From: Cycloclasticus sp.
Lineage (GTDB): Bacteria > Pseudomonadota > Gammaproteobacteria > Methylococcales > Cycloclasticaceae
Length of the DNA stretch: 64,000 bases
Assembly: GCA_002700385.1 (NCBI GenBank)
Contig: PADC01000006.1
Location: 682,001-746,000, forward strand
Direction of reading: 5' to 3'
Made by a program: the position numbers and the translations under genes. The notes beneath the pieces were generated by a model that was given only the letters and a program-made list of their open reading frames with translations, was not told the DNA's origin and made no database searches. Of the stretch, positions 39,042 to 46,742 are shown in pieces. How positions within the stretch are numbered: position 1 is the stretch's first letter; each line of letters opens with the position of its first letter.

Positions 39042-39514
39042 GCTTCCTGCTCCATAAATAGTTGCTTTATGAACAAACACTTAGCTAACTTTTATGTCAA
39101 AACATCAAAGACTCAATATTCAATAAAATAAAGGCAATAAAAATCATTGGCTTGCAGGGTTTTATTAAAGAAAATACTGATAAATCGATTAACGGAGACC
39201 GTTGACAAAGAAATGTCCTAGAACAAGGGAATTGTCGGCAAGCACTGCCAAGTAAAATCCAACTGTTTGAATTTAAAAGACATTATCCGCCAGCCTCACA
39301 CGGGTTATCAAATGATTAATTCAAACGAAACAGAAGCTAAGTTTTACACTTAATTAAGCTGCTTTATTTCATGAACAGCTCACGATAAGCCAATGCCTAA
39401 TAACAGGTAATAAGCACCCCTCACTTCGGATATACTGATTTACTACCGGTCATACGAACAACCAAGGCCCCTCTAGGCTGCCCCTAATATTTAACCAAAA
39501 ACAGGAAGCCATTG
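39042..39514. other. Intergenic region between the dcw promoter and the DUF711 gene
   Basis: About 470 bases of AT-rich sequence. Apart from a TTGACA at 39203 without a good partner and a TATACT-like hexamer near 39430 that could serve the DUF711 gene, I see no ORF, RNA gene, or strong hairpin. Confidence 0.4.
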
Positions 39515-40744
39515 ATGGGAATTCGTGCAATCAGCTTCTTTACTCAACTTCCAACTCACCCTAGTTTGCAACAAATGAGGCAACACTTTGCACCCATCGG
39601 ACAACAAGCAGCACAAGTTCAATCTCTTTTTACCAAGGCAGGCTATGACATCCAAAGTTTGCGATTAGCAACCCAGCCCCTGGAACAATTGCTGCCTAAA
39701 GGAGCTACAAGTCAGCAACTGGCAACATTTGCACAACAATTTGAGCAAGCCGCTAGTGAGGCAGGCTTTAAACATATGGCCTTGGGCACGCTTGGAGCCA
39801 GTATAAAAACCCCGGCTGACGAGAATAAAAACGATGTAATACAACAACTAATGTGTGGATTGCCAGCCGTCATCGATGCAACCGACTGGGTATTTACCTC
39901 TGTGCAATTGGCCGATCAAATGACTGGATTTAAAGCTGACATGCTACCAATGGCAGCACAAATTGTACTTGAAAATGCACCAATGAAAGAAGATGGTTTT
40001 GGTAATTTGCGCTACTGCATGGTTGCTAATATGAAGGCATTTAGCCCTTTCTTTCCTGCTGCCTTGCACGATGGAAGCAGCTCACCTGCCTTTTCAATCG
40101 CTATTGAATCCGCCGATAAACTGGTCGATTTATTAGAAACCGCCGGCAAAGAGGCGTCACGCTGTTCAATGAGCTCAACATTCACACGCTATTTTAACAC
40201 CTTAGGTGCTGAACTTGATGGCTTAGCCGCCAAAGCCGCTGAATGCACCCATTTAGAATACCGCGGCATTGACATGACACCTTCGCCCTACCCAACTATT
40301 CCACGCTCTTTAGGCCGTATAGTGGAATTACTAAATAACGACTCTTTTGGAGGACCCGGGACAATTGCAGCGATAGCTTTAATTAAACAAAGTTTAGATG
40401 CCGCCGAATTTACACGGGCTGGTTATTGCGGAGTCATGCTACTGCCACTGGAGGACGCTGTATTAGCAGAAGGTGCCAAAAATCAAGATTACGATATTTC
40501 AACCTTATTAGCTTGTTCAGCGGTTGGCGCGACTGGCTTGGATGTAATACCTGTAAGCGGCAACATAACTAGACAAAAAATAGAAGGTTTAATGCGCGAT
40601 ATAGCACAGTTGGCCACAACCCTAAACAAACCCTTAACTGTCCGTTTATTGCCCGTACCCGAGCAACAAGCAGGTGAATTAACACAGTTCAATTTTGATT
40701 ATTTCGCCAAGACCCGTATATTCAATTTACCCAGCGATAAATAA
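39515..40744 (+). CDS. DUF711 (UPF0210)-family protein
   Basis: A 409-residue protein of the DUF711 family, of unknown function and distantly related in fold to glycyl-radical (pyruvate formate-lyase-like) proteins by annotation tradition only. Characteristic stretches are 'LRYCMVANMKAFSPFFPAAL', 'YRGIDMTPSPYPTIPRSLGR', 'GGPGTIAAIALIKQSL' and 'AGYCGVMLLPLEDAVLAEGA'. The track start is TTG at 39512; the next codon is ATG 39515 with AGGAAG six bases upstream, so I use it. No glycyl-radical motif (RVxG) is seen at the C-terminus. It stands alone, divergent from mraZ, and no neighbouring gene suggests a pathway. Confidence 0.8.
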   Translation: MGIRAISFFTQLPTHPSLQQMRQHFAPIGQQAAQVQSLFTKAGYDIQSLRLATQPLEQLLPKGATSQQLATFAQQFEQAASEAGFKHMALGTLGASIKTPADENKNDVIQQLMCGLPAVIDATDWVFTSVQLADQMTGFKADMLPMAAQIVLENAPMKEDGFGNLRYCMVANMKAFSPFFPAALHDGSSSPAFSIAIESADKLVDLLETAGKEASRCSMSSTFTRYFNTLGAELDGLAAKAAECTHLEYRGIDMTPSPYPTIPRSLGRIVELLNNDSFGGPGTIAAIALIKQSLDAAEFTRAGYCGVMLLPLEDAVLAEGAKNQDYDISTLLACSAVGATGLDVIPVSGNITRQKIEGLMRDIAQLATTLNKPLTVRLLPVPEQQAGELTQFNFDYFAKTRIFNLPSDK

Positions 40745-40925
40745 ATTCATAAAATTTAAAAACACCCACAAATCGCGTAAATTAAAAGGATCATCTAGCG
40801 ACGAAGCCTAATTATTAAAATTTACCTTTAAATGCGGAACATCTTCAAAAGCCCATTGGTTAATATCAACAAGGCATTGTTAAAGGAAAAATGCTCTTCA
40901 ATGCATTGGGGTTTACGCTGGGCAG

Positions 40926-41082
40926 ATAAGGCTTAATCCGATTCTGTATTTTGGCAAACAAGAACCATTAAAAGAAAATTTAACCGGTTTTTGGTCTTTT
41001 GGAATTGATGATACACATCGCCTTATTTAGACCAATACAGAGGCACATAGTACTGTTTTGTCGTGCAGATACCATTATTCAT
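40926..41082 (+). pseudogene. Remnant of a YoeB/Txe-family toxin gene
   Basis: The plus strand here encodes 'GKQEPLKENLTGFWSFGIDD' followed by THRLI, then a stop, and after the stop a CRYHY pattern. YoeB toxins end with the same series (GxPEPLKxNLxGFWSRRIxxEHRLVY ... CRYHY). The N-terminal half cannot be recovered in this frame, and the catalytic region is interrupted by TAG, so it is a non-functional relic. No antitoxin gene is visible beside it. It may reflect an earlier copy of the YoeB-type module now found in the cassette array at 48.2 kb. Confidence 0.65.
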
Positions 41083-41106
41083 ATATCCAGCTAACATCAA
41101 CAAAAA

Positions 41107-41124
41107 TGTAACACCCGTGTAATA
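41107..41124 (+). promoter_or_regulatory. Possible PHO box upstream of the PhoX-like gene
   Basis: TGTAACA-CCCG-TGTAATA is a seven-base direct repeat with a four-base spacer (11-base period), the layout of PhoB-binding sites. A weak TAACCT hexamer lies nine bases downstream (41134-41139); TATACT at 41126 is too close. The match to the consensus CTGTCAT is partial, and the call depends mainly on the PhoX-like gene that follows. Confidence 0.35.
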
Positions 41125-41215
41125 TTATACTGCTAACCTTCAGTCGCTTAAAAATCCTTGATGAGCATTTTATATATGAACACCTATCCTAACTTATCAA
41201 TTGTGGAGTATTGGC

Positions 41216-42793
41216 ATGACGATTAACAAACTCCCCTGCCATACAAGTATCGCTGTGGCGCTAATGTTGGCTTTTTCAGCCCCGATATTTGCTTATGACA
41301 CCTCGGAACCAGCTCAAATGAAAGGTTTGAAGGGGTGGACAACGAATCCGGTTTTCACAATTGGCGAAACTGTTGATGGTTATACTCCGCCGGGTGTTCC
41401 TGATGGTATGGGTGCCTTCGAACGTGAAGATACGGTTGTGATTGTCTCTAACCATGAATTGAGTGCGCGTCTGGGATACTCCTATACACTGGCGAGCGGT
41501 GCTGCATTAACGGGAGCGCGGATTTCATCTCTAACGTTTGATAAGGCGACGCGTGAACTGATGACGATGGCTCCTGCATACGACACCATTTATAACCGCG
41601 CTGGCGCTAGCGTTGATTTTGATAATGGGTTGGATTCTTCTGATTCCAATGGTCTTAATCGTCTGTGTTCTGCGGGATCGGTTGTTGCTGGTCAGGCGGG
41701 TTTTGTTGATGATGCTTTACTAACGGGCGAAGAAACTAACGGCGGTACTGGGTTTGCGCTGGATATTGAAGCCGGTGCGCTATGGGCCTTACCGGCAATG
41801 GGCAGAGCAGGCTGGGAAAGCGCTACAGCTCTTAATATTCCTGGGTTTAACGATACTCATGTTGCCATTCTGATTGGTGATGATCGTGCTGATGCGGCAT
41901 TGTTACTTTACGTAGGCAAAAAGCAATCTGACGGTAATTTCATTGAACGCAATGGCCTTGCAAACGGCACGCTCTATATGTGGGTAGCCAATGATGGTTC
42001 ATTGAGCCCTGCAGACTGGAATGGTACGGGTACATCACGCAGCGGAAAATTTGTGGCGGTGGAAAACTATAATGCTGCACAAGCCGGCACTGCGAATTTT
42101 GATCATTTAGGTTTTGCAACACAAGCCTATCTCGATAGCCAAAAAGGCAGCATCGGCGCGTTTAACTTTTCGCGCCCGGAAGATGTTCACACTAACCCAG
42201 CACCGGGCAAAGGCAACCAGATTGTCTTCGCATCAACGGGTCGAAATACCAGCATCAATCAGGGTGCAGACCTCTGGGGAACCACTTACGTTGTCGATGT
42301 GAAGATTAATTTAGGTCGCATCCAAGTAGATAACATTACAGCGGACATCTCCATCGTTTATGACGGAGACGATGCCGGTAAGCAGGATTTTGGTATTCGC
42401 AGCCCAGACAACCTGGTATGGGCCAAAGATGGTATGGTCTACATTCAGGAAGACCGTTCCATTAGTACTTTTGGTGCAGCTAGTGACGAGGAAACGTCTA
42501 TCTGGAAACTGAACCCAAAGACCAGCGCTGTAGAGCGTATTGGGCAAATAGATCGTACCGCTGTGCCAGCCGGACAAGTTGATTCTTCCCCTAGCGATCT
42601 GGGTAACTGGGAAAGCTCAGGTATCATTGACGTTACGGATGAGTTCAATGCCGAAGGAGAGCGTGTCCTGTTTTTCAACACGCAAGCGCACAGTGTCGGT
42701 GAAGGAACCATTGAGACCGAAAACCTGGTTCAAGGTGGGCAATACCTGTTCATAAGCAAGCCAGAAGTTAAAGGCAAGGGTAATAAAAAATAG
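41216..42793 (+). CDS. Secreted DUF839 / PhoX-like protein
   Basis: A 525-residue protein with a signal peptide ('ISVAVALMLAFS'-like stretch, actual residues SIAVALMLAFSAPIFA, cleavage before YDTSE). The DUF839 family includes PhoX, a calcium/iron alkaline phosphatase exported by Tat. Features are 'VIVSNHELSARLG', 'LLTGEETNGGTGF', 'FNFSRPEDVHTNP' and 'RSPDNLVWAKDGMVYIQED', the last being typical of PhoX-like beta-propellers. The signal peptide lacks a twin-arginine motif, so export is probably Sec-dependent and the protein may not be a classical PhoX. The track start is TTG at 41201; ATG 41216 with GGAG seven bases upstream is better. A strong terminator follows at 42874. Phosphatase activity is an inference from family only. 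Confidence 0.75.
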   Translation: MTINKLPCHTSIAVALMLAFSAPIFAYDTSEPAQMKGLKGWTTNPVFTIGETVDGYTPPGVPDGMGAFEREDTVVIVSNHELSARLGYSYTLASGAALTGARISSLTFDKATRELMTMAPAYDTIYNRAGASVDFDNGLDSSDSNGLNRLCSAGSVVAGQAGFVDDALLTGEETNGGTGFALDIEAGALWALPAMGRAGWESATALNIPGFNDTHVAILIGDDRADAALLLYVGKKQSDGNFIERNGLANGTLYMWVANDGSLSPADWNGTGTSRSGKFVAVENYNAAQAGTANFDHLGFATQAYLDSQKGSIGAFNFSRPEDVHTNPAPGKGNQIVFASTGRNTSINQGADLWGTTYVVDVKINLGRIQVDNITADISIVYDGDDAGKQDFGIRSPDNLVWAKDGMVYIQEDRSISTFGAASDEETSIWKLNPKTSAVERIGQIDRTAVPAGQVDSSPSDLGNWESSGIIDVTDEFNAEGERVLFFNTQAHSVGEGTIETENLVQGGQYLFISKPEVKGKGNKK

Positions 42794-42873
42794 TCGTGTT
42801 GACCGAATCAACTCGCCTTTTTTTTCTTTGAATGAGCGGCGATTGAAGATTTAACAACACAATAAGACTATTA

Positions 42874-42905
42874 GGGGGGGGGCATAAAAGCCCCCCCCTT
42901 TTTTT
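42874..42905 (+). terminator. Rho-independent terminator after the PhoX-like gene
   Basis: Nine G (42874-42882), an eight-base loop region CATAAAAG, eight C (42891-42898) and seven T. The near-homopolymeric stem is unusual. It separates the PhoX-like gene from the cassette array. Confidence 0.9.
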
Positions 42906-43088
42906 ATATCTGTAAATTAAACTGATTATCTGCCTGCGCAACCCAACTAAGCATAACTTATCATCACTAAGCGCGTAAAAACTACGTTACCAAAGCCTTA
43001 GAATATAGTTGTGTTATATTTATCTACGTAATCACTAATGTCTTATTAGCCAAAACATATCCATGTTTGGCTTTTAATATGACAATAC

Positions 43089-43565
43089 ATGGAAGTACTA
43101 TCCACCTATATACAATCAATACGTGGACAATGGCTTCCGCTTATTAACACTGTTATAGCTAAGGAGAGATCAGTGCCTTTTAACCTCTCAGAAGAGCAAT
43201 TGCTGCAAACTGAAAAAGAGTTGGGTTGCACTCTACCTAATGAATATCGCGAATCCATGAAATCGGAAAATGGTGGCGAAGCTCAAACGAAAGAAGATGA
43301 TTGGGAGTTCTATCCAATTAAAGACACCTCTGACAGAAAGCGTGTTTCACGCACATGTAATCACATAATCAAAGAAACTGATTCATACAAGGGCTTCCGA
43401 AATTTCCCAGAAAATGCTCTAGCCATAGCAAGTAATGGTCTAGGAGACCAAATGGTATTTATTATAGAATCAGGACAGTATCAAAGCACGGTGTATTTAT
43501 GGCTTCACGAAACTGGTGAATTACAAGAATTGGCGGCATCATTCAGTGAAATCGTAAAGCTATAA
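43089..43565 (+). CDS. SMI1/KNR4 (SUKH)-family protein, cassette 1
   Basis: A 158-residue cytoplasmic protein with the SMI1/KNR4 pattern: 'EEQLLQTEKELGCTLPNEYR' near residue 35, then 'ESMKSENGGEA', and C-terminal 'LAIASNGLGDQMVFIIESG' plus 'VYLWLHETGELQELAASF'. SUKH proteins are often immunity proteins for contact-dependent or polymorphic toxins, but no toxin gene is nearby, so its target is unknown. In cassette arrays stand-alone SUKH genes are plausible as orphan immunity genes; that is inference. Its stop codon lies within the R'' box of attC1, the compact arrangement typical of cassettes. No good ribosome-binding site is seen before the ATG. Confidence 0.8.
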   Translation: MEVLSTYIQSIRGQWLPLINTVIAKERSVPFNLSEEQLLQTEKELGCTLPNEYRESMKSENGGEAQTKEDDWEFYPIKDTSDRKRVSRTCNHIIKETDSYKGFRNFPENALAIASNGLGDQMVFIIESGQYQSTVYLWLHETGELQELAASFSEIVKL

Positions 43566-43672
43566 CAAAAGCAAGCAGGGGAACCAGCTACGCTCCGCAA
43601 TTTTTGTGGTTCGCTTCGCTTATACCACAAAAACCGCTCCACTGCGCTGGTCCCATGTTGCTGGCGTTATGT
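43560..43672 (+). repeat. attC site 1
   Basis: Begins CTATAAC and ends with core GTTATGT (43666-43672). Inner arms AGCAAGCAGGGGAACCAGC and GCTGGTCCCATGTTGCT pair with bulged bases, and the loop has the CGCTTCGCT-type motif. The first cassette's left core does not match perfectly (GTTATAT versus expected GTTATAG). Confidence 0.82.
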
Positions 43673-43688
43673 TTTCTAGGAGAAGTCA

Positions 43689-44072
43689 TTGGTTTATCTA
43701 GGAAGTTGTCATTGTCGAGCTATAACGTTCGAGCTAGAAGCCCCTGAAAATATAGAGGCTGATCGCTGCAATTGTTCCATTTGTTCAAAGTCAGGTTTTT
43801 TACATTTAATAGTTCCACTGAGCAAGTTTAAATTACTATCTGGCGCGCAATCGGTTTCAACTTATACATTCGGTTCAGGCATAGCAAAGCATACGTTTTG
43901 TAAAATATGTGGTGTTAAACCTTTCTACACTCCACGCTCAAATCCTGACGGCATTGATATAAATGTCAATTGCCTAGATACTAAAGCAGCGTCAATCAAC
44001 GTCACAGAGTTCGATGGGCAAAACTGGGAACAACATGCACACAAACTTGCAAACAAGAGCAAAGAAACATAA
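43689..44072 (+). CDS. GFA-family (CENP-V/GFA domain) zinc protein, cassette 2
   Basis: A 127-residue protein of the glutathione-dependent formaldehyde-activating (GFA) family. Zinc ligands are in 'GSCHCRAITFELEAPE', 'CNCSICSKSGFLH' and 'HTFCKICGVKPFY', the three-part Cys pattern of the family. Most members have no proven enzymatic activity; the name comes from a Paracoccus protein. It starts with TTG at 43689, six bases after AGGAG, since no ATG is available. Its TAA stop overlaps the R'' box of attC2. Such small GFA genes are frequent as integron cargo, but no function can be assigned here. Confidence 0.85.
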   Translation: MVYLGSCHCRAITFELEAPENIEADRCNCSICSKSGFLHLIVPLSKFKLLSGAQSVSTYTFGSGIAKHTFCKICGVKPFYTPRSNPDGIDINVNCLDTKAASINVTEFDGQNWEQHAHKLANKSKET

Positions 44073-44171
44073 CCAGTGCCAGCAATCGGACTTGGGCAAG
44101 CTGTCACCTTTTGTGCAAAAATACGCACAAAAGCCGCCATCTCACCCAAGCCGTTGTGGCAGGCGTTATAC
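44067..44171 (+). repeat. attC site 2
   Basis: R'' ACATAAC is the exact reverse complement of the core GTTATGT that starts cassette 2. Ends with core GTTATAC (44165-44171). Arms TGCCAGCAATCGGACTTGGG and CCCAAGCCGTTGTGGCA pair with bulges. Confidence 0.87.
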
Positions 44172-44201
44172 AAACACCACAATCAACAACGGAGAGTGAT
44201 A

Positions 44202-44774
44202 ATGAAAAATACATTTAAATTAGTGTTAGTGGCTTTGGCCTTTTCTAGCGGCATTGTGCATGCAGGTGACAAATGGGAAAAGTCAAATAAACACAGCTTC
44301 TGTCAAAAATTTCAATCTGGTTGGGAAGCAGATGGAAGAAAGCTATTCTCAAGTATCGCCGGGCATGGTACATGGGAATTTGAAGCAAATGTAACTATTC
44401 TTGAAGATGGTTCAGTTCACCCTGGAGCAGGTATTCCAAGACAAAACGTAAGTTGGCATATAGGAAAAGCGGGAGTCCATTTAAAAGATGGAATGACCTA
44501 TTCTTATGGAGGCAAAGAAAAAGATTCAAAGAAACACTATGTATTTTGCCCTGATAATCCGGCTGAATATCATTGGGTGGCGGGAAGTAATGGTAGTTAC
44601 CCTGCAAAAGCTGTTAACGGCTGGCACTCTTCTGAAAACCAAAAAGTTTGTCGTGCAAATTGGGGTGGTGGAAAGCACCCTGGAAAACTGATTCCAAGTT
44701 CGGGAGCATGCTTCATTGGTTATGGTGGCGGTGAAAAAGCAGTCAAATCGTACGAGGTTTTAGTTCGTAAATAA
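44202..44774 (+). CDS. Secreted DM9 (DUF3421)-domain protein, cassette 3
   Basis: A 190-residue protein with a signal peptide ('FKLVLVALAFSSGIVHAG'). The C-terminal ~75 residues match the DM9/DUF3421 repeat: 'WVAGSNGSYPAKAVNGWHS', then 'CRANWGGGKHPGKLIPSS' and 'ACFIGYGGGEKAVKSYEVLV'. DM9 proteins are best known from insects and molluscs, where some are mannose-binding lectins; bacterial forms are less studied. An N-terminal region (~25-105) with 'SIAGHGTWEFEANVTI' is of unknown fold. A carbohydrate-binding secreted role is an inference. The track ORF begins at 44076 inside attC2; ATG 44202 with GGAGAG upstream is clearly the start. Four cysteines could form disulfides in the periplasm. Confidence 0.8.
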   Translation: MKNTFKLVLVALAFSSGIVHAGDKWEKSNKHSFCQKFQSGWEADGRKLFSSIAGHGTWEFEANVTILEDGSVHPGAGIPRQNVSWHIGKAGVHLKDGMTYSYGGKEKDSKKHYVFCPDNPAEYHWVAGSNGSYPAKAVNGWHSSENQKVCRANWGGGKHPGKLIPSSGACFIGYGGGEKAVKSYEVLVRK

Positions 44775-44776
44775 TT

Positions 44777-44853
44777 GTATAACAATGCCATGCACCGGAT
44801 GCAAAACCCTTCGCTTCGCTACGTATTTTGCACCGGTGATGGCGGCGTTAGGC
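44777..44853 (+). repeat. attC site 3
   Basis: R'' GTATAAC mirrors the core GTTATAC that begins cassette 3. Ends with GTTAGGC (44847-44853). Arms GCCATGCACCGG and CCGGTGATGGC pair with one extrahelical G, the classic attC strand-choice signal. The loop has CTTCGCTTCGCTACG. Confidence 0.93.
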
Positions 44854-44879
44854 AATTCATTTGATATGAGTCATATTTT

Positions 44880-45572
44880 ATGACACCTGAAGATTTCAAA
44901 AATATTTCGCAGGGAGTTCAAGCGATTTTCATTGCTTTAGCGGCTGGTTTTGGCGGCTTGTGGGCAGTTTTCAAACTATATAGCAGTAAAGAATTAGACA
45001 AGTCTAGAGCTGAAGCTGTTAAAGCAAAAAAAGAGATTGAATTAAAGCAAGGTCTAGAAGGTGTTATTAAAGTAGAGCTGGGAGAGGCATCAGAAAACGG
45101 AAACGTGCCTGTTCTTGTTGAAGTCATCATTGAAAACAAAAGCTCAGATACACATACATTAGACTGGGATGGTTATCCCTTGAAAATCGCAAAACTGGAT
45201 TATGATGATGACGAAATTAGCGTGAACTATAGGTGCACTCCGATTTCAAATCTACAATATCGAAGTATCGCACCAACTACTGCAAAAGCCTATTGGTCTG
45301 CTCACACAAGCACTACTCTATTGCCATTCTCTTCACATCAAATGAGTTTTTACTGGAAGTGTAAGGCAGAGGGGGTGTATTTGATTAGTGTAACTGCGCC
45401 ACTACCAAATTCATTAGCAAAATATAAAGAAGACAGCGATCTAGACAAGACAATACACAAATCGAAGGAGAAGTACGAAAATTCCCTCGATAACTATGTT
45501 CATGAATTCCGATTTGTTACCACAAAAATTATACAAGTGCCTAACAAGGCATTCCAGCGGACGGACCGCTGA
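44880..45572 (+). CDS. Membrane-anchored protein of unknown function, cassette 4
   Basis: I do not recognise this 230-residue protein. It has one N-terminal membrane segment ('AIFIALAAGFGGLWAVFKLY'), a charged helical stretch ('KSRAEAVKAKKEIELKQG') and then a beta-rich domain of about 150 residues ('VPVLVEVIIENKSSDTHTLD'). With the N-terminus outside and a short lead, topology is uncertain. The last residues (NKAFQRTDR) are encoded by attC4 itself, so the recombination site supplies the protein's C-terminus. The start ATG at 44880 is 32 bases after the cassette boundary, without a strong ribosome-binding site. Confidence 0.65.
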   Translation: MTPEDFKNISQGVQAIFIALAAGFGGLWAVFKLYSSKELDKSRAEAVKAKKEIELKQGLEGVIKVELGEASENGNVPVLVEVIIENKSSDTHTLDWDGYPLKIAKLDYDDDEISVNYRCTPISNLQYRSIAPTTAKAYWSAHTSTTLLPFSSHQMSFYWKCKAEGVYLISVTAPLPNSLAKYKEDSDLDKTIHKSKEKYENSLDNYVHEFRFVTTKIIQVPNKAFQRTDR

Positions 45573-45586
45573 ATGTGGCGTTAACT
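45539..45586 (+). repeat. attC site 4 (short)
   Basis: R'' GCCTAAC mirrors GTTAGGC, the core starting cassette 4. Ends GTTAACT (45580-45586). Arms CATTCCAGCGG and CCGCTGAATG pair with one extrahelical C. At 48 bases it is the shortest of the nine. It overlaps the 3' end of the cassette-4 gene. Confidence 0.9.
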
Positions 45587-45606
45587 GTCAGTAGGTATTT
45601 GAAGAA

Positions 45607-46662
45607 ATGAGTCTATCGAAGAGAATAACTAGTTTTGAAGGAATATTTTGTTCTGGCTTTTTGATTCCAGATCAAAGACATGTTACTGCTCTTTCTTTAC
45701 TCTTTGATAAAGTTCATTTTTTAAATCAACTTGAATATGTCGTTGAGTTTTCAAAAAGATATCGTATTTCTCTGAATAATGAAGAAAACCTTCCCGAACT
45801 TAGTTTAGTTCCCAGCAGTCCCGGATCAGATGAAGATCCTTTGAAAGATTTAACCAAAGAGCAAAAAGAAACTGTTAATAAATACCTCTTTCTAAGCAGT
45901 GAATTCTTTTACCGAAACTCACTGCTATTCTCAGATGTGTTTAGCTGTAGCCTTTTGCCTGATGATGGGCCAATGTCTGTGAAACTAATAAAAGAAGGGA
46001 AAAATGGAGAGAAAAACACATACGAAGTTACTAGAAATGATTTAGTAGTATGTACCGACTCAATGGATGAGATGGCAAGCTTCATAGACTCTGGTTGCGT
46101 TCCTGTGTTCATGAATGGTGCTAAATTTACACCTAGAAATACCGTGGTAGCCTCAGATGCAAAGCAAATAGCAGCAAACATTGCCCTTAGCTCCGTAGCA
46201 ATGGTCCTTCCATCGACTAAAGCAGCAAGAGCAGATGATATTATGGAGGCTAGAGAGAAGCTGAGTGATCACTTGCCTCACTTCTGGTCTGCAATGTTAA
46301 AACTATCTACAGAAATCAACTCAAAATTAGAGCCGGAAGCCTCGCCCATTGAGATTAAGAATCAGATAGACAACCTTGTTGCCAGCGTAGTGACACCAGC
46401 TCTAGTAGACTTGAGTCAAAAGCTTGAGATGGAACGAAAAAATAGATTTCGAAACATCTTAACATCTACAGCCAAAGGCCTGAGGGTTCTCGCTGGCCGG
46501 CCGCCTACAGATTTGGCTGGTTTAGTATCAGGTTCACTATTAGTTGGGGCTGACACGGCTATGGACTTTGCAAACCAACTTAGAAAAGTTGAGGCTTTAA
46601 AGAAAGAGTCAGGCATGAGTTATCTTATTGAACTGGATAAATTAACATCGAAAAACAGTTAA
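45607..46662 (+). CDS. Hypothetical 351-residue protein, cassette 5
   Basis: No family is recognised. The protein is soluble-looking, mixed helical, without a signal peptide or membrane span. It starts 'FEGIFCSGFLIPDQRHVTAL' and has a long helical C-terminal half ('IKNQIDNLVASVVTPALVDL', 'LEMERKNRFRNILTSTAKGL'). A short hydrophobic patch 'LAGLVSGSLLVGADTAMDF' near residue 310 is too polar for a certain membrane span. The start ATG follows the cassette boundary by 26 bases and its TAA lies in the R'' box of attC5. At over 1.1 kb cassette 5 is the largest of the array. Confidence 0.65.
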   Translation: MSLSKRITSFEGIFCSGFLIPDQRHVTALSLLFDKVHFLNQLEYVVEFSKRYRISLNNEENLPELSLVPSSPGSDEDPLKDLTKEQKETVNKYLFLSSEFFYRNSLLFSDVFSCSLLPDDGPMSVKLIKEGKNGEKNTYEVTRNDLVVCTDSMDEMASFIDSGCVPVFMNGAKFTPRNTVVASDAKQIAANIALSSVAMVLPSTKAARADDIMEAREKLSDHLPHFWSAMLKLSTEINSKLEPEASPIEIKNQIDNLVASVVTPALVDLSQKLEMERKNRFRNILTSTAKGLRVLAGRPPTDLAGLVSGSLLVGADTAMDFANQLRKVEALKKESGMSYLIELDKLTSKNS

Positions 46663-46725
46663 CAAGGTGTTGCTAGGGACAAACTTACGCTACGCTTCAG
46701 TTTGCCCCAGAGCACGGCGTTAAGT
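46657..46725 (+). repeat. attC site 5
   Basis: R'' AGTTAAC mirrors GTTAACT at the start of cassette 5. Ends GTTAAGT (46719-46725). Arms GTGTTGCTAGGGACAAACT and AGTTTGCCCCAGAGCAC pair with bulges around a TACGCTACGC loop. Confidence 0.92.
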
Positions 46726-46742
46726 GTACAAGGAGTAAATTC

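Larger units (their letters stand above)
40745..41215. other. Intergenic region between DUF711 and PhoX-like genes
   Basis: About 470 bases holding the YoeB remnant (40926-41082) and, near its right end, a possible PHO-box-like direct repeat. The rest is AT-rich with no intact ORF or RNA gene that I can recognise. Confidence 0.5.

Noticed and set aside
39203-39235. TTGACA promoter-like element upstream of the DUF711 gene
   Set aside because: No acceptable -10 hexamer at 16-18 bases.
41940-42577. Minus-strand ORFs inside the PhoX-like gene
   Set aside because: Shadows of a long plus-strand gene with signal peptide and family motifs.
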